From: Corynebacterium tuberculostearicum
Lineage (GTDB): Bacteria > Actinomycetota > Actinomycetes > Mycobacteriales > Mycobacteriaceae
Assembly: GCF_016894265.1 (NCBI RefSeq)
Contig: NZ_CP069791.1
Location: 434,001 to 498,000, forward strand
Direction of reading: 5' to 3'
DNA: 64,000 nt
Below, piece after piece: positions 16,342 through 26,600 of this stretch. The notes beneath the pieces were generated by a model. That model saw only the letters and a program-made list of their open reading frames with translations, had not been told where the DNA came from and did no database searches. Both the position numbers and the translations under genes were made by a program. The stretch's first letter is position 1. Each line of letters starts with the position of its first letter.

Positions 16342-18591
16342 ATGGCAAACTTCGATCCTCACGACCCTGAGGAGTCCCACACTTCGAGCACTTCCCCCCA
16401 ACACGGGGGTAAAGACACCTCTCTCGCAACCCCCTCTGGGGATACCAAAAAGCGCAGCCCGCGCTACCAAGTCCGCGCCCTCGTCGGCAGCTATAAGGCA
16501 GAAACCGGCGATGATGTAGGCGCAGCCGAGGTCCCCGCACCCAAAACCAACTGGCCGGTATTTATTATCTCTGGCGTGTTGATCATCGCCATGGTGCTCT
16601 ACGCCGGCTTTGGCCGTGAATCGGCGGCGGAGACCCTGGCCAATGTCACCGGCTGGATTGGTACTAACCTCGGCTGGTTCTATGTTCTCACCGCCACCAT
16701 CGCCGTGGTCTTTGTCCTTTATATTGCCATCTCCAATGCCGGCAATATCCGCCTAGGCCCGGACCACTCGCGGCCCAAATTCAATACTTTCTCCTGGGTG
16801 TCCATGCTCTTTGCCGCCGGCATTGGCGTGGATCTTATGTTTTTCGCCGTCGCCGAGCCGGTCACCATGTACATGGCGCCGCCCGTGGGCGAGGGCGAGA
16901 CTATGGAGGCCGCCAAGGAAGCCGTGGTCTACGCCATGTTCCACTATGGCCTGACCGGCTGGGCGCTCTACGCCCTCATGGGCATGGCCTTCGGTTACTT
17001 TGCCTACCGCCTGAATATGCCGCTGGCTATTCGCTCCGCGCTCTACCCGCTCATCGGCAAGCGCGTGCACGGTCCTATTGGCTCCGCTGTCGACATCGCC
17101 GCCATGCTGGGCACCGTCTTCGGTGTGACCGCCTCCCTGGGTATCGGCGTGGTGCAGCTGTCCTACGGCATTCACCTCATCTTCGGCTTTGAGCAGGGCT
17201 TCGGTCTGCAGGCCGCGCTCATCATCATCGCCATTACTATTGCGACCCTCTCGGCCGTATCCGGCGTGGATAAGGGCATTCGCTTCCTCTCCGAGCTCAA
17301 CGTCTACCTGGCCATCGCGTTGATGATTTACGTCGTCGTCTTTGGCAAGACCGCGTACCTCTTCGATGCCATCGTGACCAATATCGGCGACTATGTCTCG
17401 AAGTTCCCGTCCTGGACCATGGAGACCTTTGCCTTCGCCGAGGACCAAGCGGCCGCCGATACCTGGATGCAGTCCTGGACCCTGTTCTTCTGGGCATGGT
17501 GGATCGCCTGGGCGACCTTCGTCGGCCTCTTCCTGGCCCGCATCTCCCGCGGCCGCACCCTGCGCCAGTTCATCTTCGGCACCTTGACCTTCCCGTTCCT
17601 GTTCATCCTGATGTGGATGTCCTTCTTCGGTAACACTGCCTTGGACATGGTCCGCTCCGGTGACTACCCTGAATTCGCCGAGAACGCCATTAACGTTCCG
17701 GAGCAGGGCTTCTATGACATGCTGCACGAGTTCCCGGGCTCTGGCATCGTTATCTTCTTGACCACGTTCATCGGCCTGCTGCTCTACATCACCTCGGCCG
17801 ATTCCGGCGCGTTGGTGATGTCCAACTTCACCTCCCGCATTACCGATAACCGCCAGGACGGTTCCCGCTGGCTGCGCATCTTCTGGTCCGTCACCGTGGG
17901 CGCGCTCACCCTGGCCTTGCTGCAGATCGATGGTATTGCCACCGTGCAGTCCGCGACCGTCGTGATGGGCCTGCCCTTCGCATTCGTGGTCTACCTCATT
18001 ATGTTCTCGCTGTGGAAGTCCCTGCGCCTGGAAAATATCCAGCGCGAGGCCCGCACCACCGCTATGCATGGCGTGATTTCCTCGCGTACCGAGCGCGAAC
18101 CGGCCAATGCCGACCTCTGGAAGAGCCGCCTCGACCGCGCCAATACCTTCCCCTCCAAGAAGGAGATGGATACCTACCTGCGCGAGACCGCTACCTACGC
18201 CTTGGAGCAGGTAGCAACGCACATGCGCAGCCGCGGCTACGATGCCCTCTTGCTCACCAGCGAGCTTCCCGACGTCGAACTTCCCCAGCTCGACCTAGAA
18301 GTTAAGCTGCACAATGAGCGCATGTTCCGCTATCAGCTCTTCCCAGTCGCGGCCGAGCGCCCCGACTTCAGCACGGGCGAAGGAGACGAATACTACCGCC
18401 TCGAGGTCTATGACATGACTGGCTCCTTGGGCTATGACGTCTACGGTTACTCCGAGAACCAAATCATCAATAACGTGCTGGACCTCTACGAGCGCCACCT
18501 GGCCTTCCTGCACATGCAGCAGACCCAACCGGGTGAGTCCGATGTCTCCGATGGCGCCGAGCCTGAGCGCACCTGGCGCGAAGATAGCTAA
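16342..18591 (+). CDS. betT: BCCT-family choline/betaine transporter (BetT-like)
   Basis: 749-aa secondary transporter of the betaine-choline-carnitine family with 12 predicted helices. It has a long hydrophilic N-terminus of about 70 residues and a cytoplasmic C-terminus of about 200, the long-tailed BetT arrangement linked to osmotic control. The BCCT core motif is seen as MQSWTLFFWAWWIAWATFVGLFLARISRGRT. It sits between betA and betB, so choline is the likely substrate. AGGAGAAG lies just upstream of the ATG. Confidence 0.92.
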   Translation: MANFDPHDPEESHTSSTSPQHGGKDTSLATPSGDTKKRSPRYQVRALVGSYKAETGDDVGAAEVPAPKTNWPVFIISGVLIIAMVLYAGFGRESAAETLANVTGWIGTNLGWFYVLTATIAVVFVLYIAISNAGNIRLGPDHSRPKFNTFSWVSMLFAAGIGVDLMFFAVAEPVTMYMAPPVGEGETMEAAKEAVVYAMFHYGLTGWALYALMGMAFGYFAYRLNMPLAIRSALYPLIGKRVHGPIGSAVDIAAMLGTVFGVTASLGIGVVQLSYGIHLIFGFEQGFGLQAALIIIAITIATLSAVSGVDKGIRFLSELNVYLAIALMIYVVVFGKTAYLFDAIVTNIGDYVSKFPSWTMETFAFAEDQAAADTWMQSWTLFFWAWWIAWATFVGLFLARISRGRTLRQFIFGTLTFPFLFILMWMSFFGNTALDMVRSGDYPEFAENAINVPEQGFYDMLHEFPGSGIVIFLTTFIGLLLYITSADSGALVMSNFTSRITDNRQDGSRWLRIFWSVTVGALTLALLQIDGIATVQSATVVMGLPFAFVVYLIMFSLWKSLRLENIQREARTTAMHGVISSRTEREPANADLWKSRLDRANTFPSKKEMDTYLRETATYALEQVATHMRSRGYDALLLTSELPDVELPQLDLEVKLHNERMFRYQLFPVAAERPDFSTGEGDEYYRLEVYDMTGSLGYDVYGYSENQIINNVLDLYERHLAFLHMQQTQPGESDVSDGAEPERTWREDS

Positions 18592-18636
18592 GCTGGCCAG
18601 TACAACTACCTCTATGAGAGAAAGGTTGCTTTTCAC

Positions 18637-20214
18637 TTGAGCACCCAGAACACTCTGTTCGACCCCACCCAGACTGATTTGCTGAAGGGCGTGCATGCCG
18701 ACGGCACCCCGAAGTCCCTGTTCATCAACGGTAAGTGGGAAGCCGCCCAAAGCGGCGAGACCCGTACGATCATCTGCCCGGCCGATGGCTCCACCGTCGG
18801 CCTGGTCTCCGAGGCCTCCGACGAGGACACCGAGCGCGCCATCAAGGTTGCACGTGAAAACTTCGACAACGGCGAGTGGGCCAATACCCCGTCCGCCGAG
18901 CGCGGCAAGCTCGTCATCCGCGTGGCCGATTTCATCCGCGAGCACAAGGAGCTTTTCGCCCAAGCCGAGTCCGCCGATACCGGCAAGCGCTACGAGGAGT
19001 CCCTGGGCGATATGGATGACATCGCCAACGCCTTCGAGTTCTTCGGCACCCTGGCCCAGCACCAGGCCGGCCGCGTAGTCGACCCACAGGATCCCAACCT
19101 GCGCTCGCGCATCGACGCCGAGCCCGTTGGCGTCTGCGGCCTGATTACCCCGTGGAACTACCCGCTGCTGCAGGTCTCCTGGAAGGTCGGCCCAGCCCTG
19201 GCCGCCGGCAATACCTTCGTCCTCAAGCAGGCGGAGCTCACCCCACACACCGCCATGCTGCTCATGGCCGCCCTCAAGGAGTGCGGCCTGCCAGACGGCG
19301 TGGGCAACCTCATCACCGGTGCTGGCGCTAACTGCGGCAACCCACTCTCCCAGCACCCTGATGTGGACATGGTCTCTTTCACCGGTGGCCTTGTTACCGG
19401 CAAGATCATCGCCAAGAATGCGGCAGAAACCGTCAAGCGCACCGCACTCGAGCTCGGTGGCAAGAACCCGAACGTCATCTTCGCCGATGCCGATTTCGAC
19501 GTCGCCGTGGACAACGCCCTCAATGGCGCCTTCTTCCACTCCGGCCAGGTCTGCTCCGCAGGCTCCCGCATCGTCGTAGAAGAGTCCCTGCACGATAAGT
19601 TCGTCGATGCCCTGGTAAAGCGCGCCAATAAGATCAAGATCGGCGGCCCGACCGATGACAAGGCCGAGACCGGCCCGCTCATCTCCGCCGAGCACCGCGA
19701 GAAGGTTGCCGCCTACGTGGACAAGGCTCGCGAGCAGGGCGCCAAGATCCTTACCGGCGGCCGCGCCGCTACCAGCGAGGACACCAATGGCCAGCACGGC
19801 ACCGGCACCACCGACCTAGGCGCTGGTGTCTACTACCTGCCAACCATCATCGATGGAGCCACCCGCGAGATGGATTGCGTGCACGACGAGGCCTTCGGCC
19901 CGACCGTGACCATCGAGACCTTCACCACCGAGGAGGAGGCCATCGCCATCGCTAATGACACCGAGTACGGCTTGGCAGGCGCCGTCTACACTTCCGACGC
20001 CGGCCGCGCCGAGCGCGTCGCCCGCGCCCTGCGCCACGGCACCATCTGGATCAACGACTTCCACCCCTACCTGCCGCAGGCAGAGTGGGGCGGCTACAAG
20101 CAGTCCGGCAACGGCCGCGAGCTTGGCCCCACCGGCTTGGCCGAGTACCAGGAGCACAAGCACGTGTACCAGAACCTCTCCCCTGCCGCTTGGGAGCAAT
20201 TTGGCCTGCAGTAA
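18637..20214 (+). CDS. betB: betaine aldehyde dehydrogenase
   Basis: 525-aa NAD(P)-dependent aldehyde dehydrogenase. Family motifs: LITPWNYPLLQVSWKVGPAL, the catalytic glutamate in LELGGKNPNV, and the catalytic cysteine in FHSGQVCSAGSR. It converts betaine aldehyde to glycine betaine, completing the pathway begun by BetA. The start is a TTG at 18637 with GAGAAAGG upstream; no better ATG exists. It follows betT by 45 bases and is terminated by a strong hairpin at 20233-20276. Confidence 0.92.
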   Translation: MSTQNTLFDPTQTDLLKGVHADGTPKSLFINGKWEAAQSGETRTIICPADGSTVGLVSEASDEDTERAIKVARENFDNGEWANTPSAERGKLVIRVADFIREHKELFAQAESADTGKRYEESLGDMDDIANAFEFFGTLAQHQAGRVVDPQDPNLRSRIDAEPVGVCGLITPWNYPLLQVSWKVGPALAAGNTFVLKQAELTPHTAMLLMAALKECGLPDGVGNLITGAGANCGNPLSQHPDVDMVSFTGGLVTGKIIAKNAAETVKRTALELGGKNPNVIFADADFDVAVDNALNGAFFHSGQVCSAGSRIVVEESLHDKFVDALVKRANKIKIGGPTDDKAETGPLISAEHREKVAAYVDKAREQGAKILTGGRAATSEDTNGQHGTGTTDLGAGVYYLPTIIDGATREMDCVHDEAFGPTVTIETFTTEEEAIAIANDTEYGLAGAVYTSDAGRAERVARALRHGTIWINDFHPYLPQAEWGGYKQSGNGRELGPTGLAEYQEHKHVYQNLSPAAWEQFGLQ

Positions 20215-20232
20215 CTAAGCCGGCCGCATAAT

Positions 20233-20276
20233 AGTCAGCCCCCGCTGCTCGGAAAGAGCGCGGGGGCTGACTTTTG
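20233..20276 (+). terminator. strong intrinsic terminator of betT-betB
   Basis: A perfect 13-bp GC-rich stem (20233-20245 with 20260-20272), 14-base loop, then CTTTTG. Located 19 bases after the betB stop. Confidence 0.85.
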
Positions 20277-20297
20277 TATGCGGCCAACAGGCTCTGA

Positions 20298-20843
20298 TTA
20301 TGCGGAAACGACGTCTTCCAGCTCAGCCAGCAAGGAGTTGGTGCGCTCCACCTTTGCATCCACGGGGCGGAATTCGCCATCGGTCCAGTCAGTAAAGAAA
20401 CCGAAATTGAGCTGGTTGCGCAGCTGCGGCATGGAGAAGTTGACCACGATGGTGCGCCATGCTTCCACACCGCGGATTGCGCCCGCTGGACCGTAACCGG
20501 CGAACGCAACCGGCTTACCGGTCCACTCCCCTGCCAAGCAGTCGAAGGCATTCTTGAATGGACCCGGCACGGAGCGGTTGTACTCTGGGGTGACAAATAC
20601 GAAACCATCGCAGGCATCCACTGCATCAGACCACGCCTGTACCTTTTCATCCGCATACTGCTTATTGGCGGTGGCAGGAATGACGTCAGTGGTCAGCAGC
20701 GGAATATCAAACTCCTTGAGATCCAGCAGGGTGTACTCCACCCCATCCTGGCGCCCCTGGGCAAGATCATAAAGCCACTCGCCCACTACCTTGCCGGCCG
20801 AGTTATCGCGGGTAGTGCCGATGATGATGCCGATACGAGACAT
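20298..20843 (-). CDS. NAD(P)H-dependent FMN reductase
   Basis: 181-aa flavodoxin-fold protein. The FMN phosphate-binding loop GTTRDNSAG lies near the N-terminus, and the family motif TPEYNRSVPGPFKNAFD is central. Members reduce FMN, quinones or azo compounds using NAD(P)H and often help against oxidative stress. Single gene with GAAAGAAGG-like sequence before the ATG. Confidence 0.88.
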   Translation of the reverse strand: MSRIGIIIGTTRDNSAGKVVGEWLYDLAQGRQDGVEYTLLDLKEFDIPLLTTDVIPATANKQYADEKVQAWSDAVDACDGFVFVTPEYNRSVPGPFKNAFDCLAGEWTGKPVAFAGYGPAGAIRGVEAWRTIVVNFSMPQLRNQLNFGFFTDWTDGEFRPVDAKVERTNSLLAELEDVVSA

Positions 20844-20881
20844 AAAAGAACCTTCTTTCCTTTAAGCTTTATGTAACATCC

Positions 20882-21571
20882 CTAGCTTACCGCCCGTACA
20901 GATACTTGTCTGATAGTGATGTTGATACGTCCCTCTTTAAGCCCACACCCCTGCGGCAACGTGCCATCATTGACGCGCACTACCCCGTGGTAGGCAAAGC
21001 GCTTCGGTCCGCCAAAGACCACCAAATCCCCTGAGCACAACGTGATATCGTCCCACGGCCGCGTGCGCGCCTCGGTATGCCCCATACGGAAAAGTGCCTC
21101 ATCCCCAATGGAAAGCGAAATCACCGGCGCAGGTGATTCCTCAAAGGCATCCACGTGCATACCCATGGCCGATCCCGGTGGATAGTAATTCACCAGCGCC
21201 ATCTCCGGCACGAAAGTCTCCACCCATGGCTCTATCTCGGGTGCTACCTCCGCCGCGGCGCGCAATGCCCCCGGAACAATCCGCCGCAGGCTCTCCGGCA
21301 CCGGCGGAACCCGCGTGCCGTCTATATTGTCCACGTACCGATAGCTGGGATAATGCCAATACCTACCCACATGCAGCTGAAATACACTCATTTGCCCGCC
21401 GGATTTCAACCGCGGGCGCACCATCGCCATCGGTGTCGCCGCATACTCGCGCGCAATGCCGCGCATCTCTTCTACCAAGGCCTTCTGCTTATCGACGCCC
21501 ACCCATCCCGGCACATGCCCCACCCCCGGAGCTACACGCACGCTCGGCCGCGGCAGCGAATCAAAAAGCAT
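20882..21571 (-). CDS. alkB: AlkB-type 2-oxoglutarate/Fe(II) DNA dioxygenase
   Basis: 229-aa oxidative demethylase that removes 1-methyladenine and 3-methylcytosine damage. The iron ligands HxD are in MGMHVDAFEE, the distal His lies in FAYHGV, and the 2-oxoglutarate site is the RINITIR motif at the C-terminus. NYYPPGSAMGMHVD is the typical AlkB signature. Full length for the family. Confidence 0.9.
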   Translation of the reverse strand: MLFDSLPRPSVRVAPGVGHVPGWVGVDKQKALVEEMRGIAREYAATPMAMVRPRLKSGGQMSVFQLHVGRYWHYPSYRYVDNIDGTRVPPVPESLRRIVPGALRAAAEVAPEIEPWVETFVPEMALVNYYPPGSAMGMHVDAFEESPAPVISLSIGDEALFRMGHTEARTRPWDDITLCSGDLVVFGGPKRFAYHGVVRVNDGTLPQGCGLKEGRINITIRQVSVRAVS

Positions 21572-21941
21572 GACCTCACCCTAACCCAACGCCCCGATAA
21601 ATCGACCAAGACCTATTATCCTCGCCAAGGATCAGAATCTGTTCAAGACCAATAGGCCCAAGCCTAGGGCACCTCACGCGGGTTTCTCCGGCTGGTTTAT
21701 CTGGTTCCAAATGGCCTATTGAAGTGCCCCAGACCACCACTGCACACGGCCCGTAGGAACACAACAACCTCGACTTTCTCACCAGCCTCGAACTAGGCGA
21801 GGAGGCTCCTACCGGCTACCAGACCGTGGATAACGCACACGACACCCAGAGTGAGAACAAGGCACCAGAGCTGGAAGCACAGCATGAAGACGATTAGGAC
21901 GCCGAACTCTAATCACACCGGAGCCGGAACAGGATTAGTCC
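21572..21941. other. intergenic segment, possible gene remnant
   Basis: No complete gene. On the plus strand a frame ends at a TAG near 21895 with a protein-like tail (LELGEEAPTGYQTVDNAHD and a charged end), perhaps the C-terminus of a lost gene. Nothing else recognisable. Confidence 0.3.
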
Positions 21942-22135
21942 TTAGTCGGTGCTTTCCCAGAAATCATCCGGGATAGCCTCTTCCAACTCACGGTCTAAAT
22001 ACTCGATGGCTTCCTTCTCGCTCATGCCCTGGCTCATTAACTCATCAATCATGTAATCGGTGGCAGCGTTTAACTTCTGCTGGGAAATATCCCGCAGACT
22101 CGGCCCTCGCCGCTGACCATCGTCAGCGGTAGTGG
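21942..22135 (-). pseudogene. 3' part of a small gene split by the IS-bounded island
   Basis: Minus-strand coding remnant entering from the IS end at 22136 and ending at a TAA at 21942. It reads ATTADDGQRRG through MSEKEAIEYLDREL to FWESTD. Joined to the 16 bases at 33184-33199 beyond the far IS copy, it gives an uninterrupted 69-codon ORF starting METDLATT. The product is acidic, helical and unrecognised. Confidence 0.6.
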
Positions 22136-22178
22136 GGTTACCCGCAAGTCGTGGACACGTTGTTAAGCTGCTTAGGAG

Positions 22179-23039
22179 TTAAGCAGCGGCCTTCTTATTA
22201 CCGTTTTGATCAGCGAGCTGGGCTTCGAAATCGACGGGGCTTACCATCCCGATGGACGAGTGGCGACGGCGCCGGTTATAGACGATCTCAATCCAGCGAG
22301 CCACCGTCTTCCGGGCTTCGTTGCGGGTTTGCCATTTCTTCCGATCGTAAAATTCGGTCTTCAATGTCGACCAGAACGACTCGGCCATCGCATTGTCAAA
22401 GCAGACACCAGTACGGCCGACCGATTGTGCAATCCCTAGTTCTTGACAGACCTGCCACAGCTGTTCGCTGGTGAACTGGGTACCACGATCGGCGTGGAAG
22501 ACCACGCCGTCGGGTACTTCACCACGCAGGGTGTAAGCCATGCGCAGTGCACGTTCAACCAGGTAAGAATCCTGCACACTATCCATGGACCAGCCTAGGA
22601 CTCGGCGGGAGTGTCCATCGCGGATAACGCATTGGTACAGCTAGCCCTCATTCGTGCGCAGATGGGTAAAATCCGACATCCACACTCGATTAAGCTGCCC
22701 TTGATCAAATAGGCGTTTTACCAGGTCTACAAGCGTGAACTTCTGCTTGGATTGAATTGTCGTTACGGGAACAAACGCCCTGTGTGAGATACCCTCAATA
22801 CTCATCATCCGCATGCGTTTGGCCACGGTTTAGCGATTGACATAGACCCCATCCTCAGAGAGTTCTGCACTAATCCGTGGGGCACCGTAGACTTCGTCAG
22901 AATCTTCCCAGATATCAAGAATTTTCCTGTCTAACTGGTCGAGGAATCTCTGACGCTGATTTTCACCACGATGTCGTACTGCTTGAGCCTTTTGCCATTT
23001 ATAGTAGCCAGAATGGGAAACCTCTAATAACCTGCTCAT
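22179..23039 (-). pseudogene. IS3-family transposase orfB, two in-frame stops (copy 1)
   Basis: DDE integrase-like transposase frame with DFTHLRT, FHADRGTQFTS and the NAMAESFWSTLKTE segment carrying the catalytic Glu. A TAA at 22830-22832 (after YVNR) and a TAG at 22641-22643 (after RTNEG, where a Trp codon is expected) interrupt it. Both stops recur at the same places in copy 2. Otherwise the frame is continuous for 287 codons. Confidence 0.85.
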
Positions 23040-23044
23040 TCGTT

Positions 23045-23392
23045 TTATGCTGTAGTTCGCCTTCTCCTGGTGTAGTAGCTCAAATTTTTCCGATCGCGTT
23101 GCCTCAAAGCGACGAAGGCGGTGGCTTTTGACAAGAACTCACTATCCATCTTGGCCTCAGCTAACTCACGACGCAGGCGAGCGTTTTCGGCTCGTATATC
23201 GGCATCACTGCGGCCATCTACCGAGCCTTGGCGTTCCCGCTCGAGTGTGACCCACCTGCCTAAAATTGTGGCTGATACGTTAATTTCCTTAGCCGCATGA
23301 GCGATTGGGTGCCCGGACTCAATGACCAGTCTGGCGGCCTCCTGCCGGTACTCCGGGGTGTACTTCTTCCCTGACGAACTCACAATGAACAC
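23045..23392 (-). CDS. IS3-family transposase orfA (copy 1)
   Basis: 115-aa HTH protein (SSGKKYTPEYRQEAARLVIE, then a leucine-zipper-like stretch DIRAENARLRRELAEAK). It begins with GTG after AGGAG and is intact. It contains the slippery heptamer for making the OrfAB fusion, but that fusion would stop early in orfB because of the two nonsense codons. Confidence 0.85.
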   Translation of the reverse strand: MFIVSSSGKKYTPEYRQEAARLVIESGHPIAHAAKEINVSATILGRWVTLERERQGSVDGRSDADIRAENARLRRELAEAKMDSEFLSKATAFVALRQRDRKNLSYYTRRRRTTA

Positions 23393-23591
23393 CCGCTCCT
23401 ACAGGCACAAGATCCGTACTAATAGGGTGTCCGCTAAACGAGGGTAACCTTATTCTTTGCTTGCCCTCAACCGGTGTCCATCTCCTCTGAACGCTTGCCT
23501 CTGCTTCTGGCGTGACGCAGCGATTAGTGCCCACCGGGGGTAGCGGTTCTTGGCATCGAGATCATGCCCGTGGCACGCAGCCCAAGGAAAA

Positions 23592-23628
23592 AGGGGCGGG
23601 CTCAGCGTTGTGTGCTGAGCCCGCCCCT
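23592..23628 (-). terminator. terminator of the pilus operon
   Basis: A perfect 15-bp GC-rich stem (23592-23606 with 23614-23628), 7-base loop, followed on the minus strand by CTTTTTCC. It lies 69 bases after the tip adhesin stop. Confidence 0.85.
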
Positions 23629-23697
23629 CCTTTATGTGCCTACTACCTAGGTCAGGTGGCGCGATGCACGCGCCACTCCCCTGCCTGGTTTTACCGC

Positions 23698-26600
23698 TTA
23701 GGCGGTCTTACGGCGGCCGAGCAGGAGGCCCGCGCCTGCGAGCACGGCACCAATGAGCCCCACGAGGGCCACGCCGTACCCGCCGGTCTTCGGGAGCTTA
23801 CCGGCAGTGGTGTCCGCCACCTGCAGGATCATCTTATCGCCTTGGCCACTCACTTGGATTTGTCCGCTGCTAGTGCTGACCGCAGAAATCTTATATTGCT
23901 TAGTCTGCTCATCCACTGAAATCTGAAACTCGACCGGCTGGGCCAGCAGGTTGAGCCCCTTAGGAGCCTTCGTTTCAACGAGGAAGAACGTACCGGTCGT
24001 CTTCACTTCGATAGACTCCTGCCCGGGCTTGATGGTGTAGAGCTCTCCAGCGCTGTAGTCCGGCTGGCCTCCCTTGGACGGGTAGATCTTGAAGGTCGCG
24101 CCACCCAGCCCAGACATCTCCACGATCTTATCGCCGTCGTACTGAGCCTTCTTGAAGGTCAGCTTGCCCGGCGGAGTTTCCGGCTGCTTGTAGTTATCAA
24201 CTACGCAGGAAACCGAAGACAGCTTCTTATCTTTCTCGCTCATCTTGACCTTGAAACCGAACTCACCGTCATTTGTGACCTCAACCGGTTTCGTTACCCC
24301 GTCACGGGTTTCGGTACACACGGCATTCTTGTCATTCCTCTTATAGAGGTTGAAACCCGGTTGCTGTGTCTCTACCAGAGTCAGTTGCTGCTCTTGTTCG
24401 CTCATGATGTTCCAGGAGGCAGTGCCAAGGTCCCTGTCGGCCGAGGACGTTGCCTTCAGCGACCTCCGAACGAGCTCGCCATTACCTGGGTCGATGATGT
24501 CCTGGCCACCGGCAGACAGGGTGAACTCCCAGCCTGGGACACCGTCTTCAAGAACCTTGCCGTTTTCGTCAACGATCCGCTTCTTGACGGTCACCGCACC
24601 ATTGCATCGTGCGGTTACGTCTTGGGCGATTTTCTTCATCTGTTCGGTAAGGTTGCTGTAGTTAGACACCTTCACCGTGTGACCCGTGCCCGAGATATCC
24701 TCGCCCATGGTCTTGACACCACGTGCACCGTAAGTCCACCTCGACATGTCCGAAGTGACTGTCACTGACCTCCCATTAGGCAACCGCTCAAACACCTGCA
24801 GTGCCCGATTCGGCGCCAGCTTCGCAGCTCTCTCTAGGTTCGCCATAATGAGCTCGCCGCTTTCGTTAGTTCCTTTACGTTCCTTGTCGTTGTAGTTTGC
24901 TTCTCGCGCGGCTTGAATCCCGGAGTCGATTTTGTAGTAGACACCAGGTTGTTGCGGCACTTCGGCATTCAGACCGATGCGTTTGATGTCCTTGAGAACA
25001 TAGTCTTGCTCAACAACCCAATCTTTACCCGTATTTCCGCCAAGCGTCAGATCAACCATGATTGGCACAACACGGGTACCGGCAGCTTTGAGTTCGTTGG
25101 CTGCCTTAATCGCGTCGTTGAGAGCACTAGCCTGAACGAATTCACCACCGAGGCCCTTGCTCTTGATTGTCGAGGAGGTCGTGGGCATACCATCCGTGAT
25201 GAAGTACACCACGTCGTAGTCGTGATCCTTGACCTGCTTCAGGCCCGCTTCCCAGTTCGTAGCACTGTTATTTGCGTTATAACTCCAGTTCTTAACTACG
25301 TCCTTTGCTCGCTGGACGCCCTGCTCCGACAGCATTGAAATATAGGGTGGGTTCTGACCGTGTGTCGTTCCAGCCTGATTAGCCGGACCGCCACTTGCGA
25401 AATTATAGATTCCGAGTTCAGCTGGGGTGCCCTGCAGGGAATCAATAAATGCATTCGCAGCCTTTTTGGATGCCTCGAAGCCATTAGTATCTGCGTAGCG
25501 GAGCGATGTCGATAGGTCGGCCACCAAAGCAATGCGCAGACCACAACGCTGTGGCATCGGCGGGTTAGGGACACGTCCGTTAACCCACTGAGCTCCATAC
25601 GGCTGAGAGATAATCTCTGGTGGTTTTGGTGTGCTCTCATTCGCGCCATACACATCAAGACCGACCTTCAAATTCTTGTTCTCCGAGAGATTATTAGTGA
25701 AGGTGAATACCGCATCCTTCGGTACAACGGCAGAGTCAACCGGTTTACCATCCTTTACCGGAACAACGTCCATGGTGATGAAGCCGTTGCCAATATTGAC
25801 GTTGCGTTTCTGCAAGGTCACACCTGGCTCAATCTGATCCAGGGTGAGGTTGTACTTCTGCGGATCCAAGAAAGTCGCGTCAGTCTCGATACGCACGGTT
25901 GCGTACTTCATGTGAGATTCCGCAGTCACCTTAGCCGTAAAGGCATTGGGCTTGGTCGGATCTACTGGGTCAGCTTTAACTGCAAACTCGTGGCCGATGG
26001 CATCAAAGTGACGCCCTTCGACCGCCGGTGGCTTGGGGTCTTCAGAAGAATCTGAACAGTCTTTCACCTCCCCGCTGAAGTCGAAGAACCACTCGGTCTT
26101 CGCACCGGCAGCGAACTGGTATCCGTTCTGCGGCTTCGCCGTAACCTTAACGGTGGCCTTTTGGCCCTCGTAGAAGTGCTGCCCAGCGGGCTTTCGCTCG
26201 CCACCAATGAAGTAGTCAACACCCTTCGTGTCTGGAATGTTGATGTAGCCCTTCTCAACACACGAGGGAGCGGTGGCTGGATCAACTGCAGTTGGCGCTG
26301 CGGGAGTCACGGACGCCCCCGGGTTCGGTTCCGGAGTTGGCTCTGGGTCAGGCTGCGGCTCCGGGTTCGGCTCGGTTGGCGGAGGGGTACTGCCGCTCAA
26401 AGTGCCCTTCGGGCTAACGGACACCGTTCCCGATACTTTAGGCGCAGTAAAGTACGGCGAAATTCTAATGATTTCGCCCTTTTTCACTGCAATATTCAGA
26501 CCATCATGGGTAACCGTCAACGGAGCTTGCTGTGCACTGCCCGATGGTGAAATTTTCGGGGAAAGTGTAGTGTTCCCGACTTTCAGCTCGTATGCCTTCA

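Larger units (their letters stand above)
22136..23449 (-). mobile_element. IS3-family insertion sequence, copy 1
   Basis: A 1314-bp element, the same length as copy 2 at 31870-33183 and nearly identical to it, in opposite orientation. Ends carry related inverted repeats beginning GGTTACCC (GGTTACCCGCAAGTCGTGGAC and GGTTACCCTCGTTTAGCGGAC). orfA and orfB are joined by a canonical -1 slippery heptamer, A AAT TTG on the coding strand (complement of 23081-23087). No target-site duplication is visible on either side of this copy alone. Confidence 0.9.

Noticed and set aside
16753..18222. 489-codon open frame on the minus strand opposite betT
   Set aside because: His/Gly/Glu-rich antisense shadow of the BCCT transporter; no ribosome-binding site.
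18295..19797. 500-codon open frame opposite betB
   Set aside because: Antisense shadow of the aldehyde dehydrogenase; no domain resemblance.
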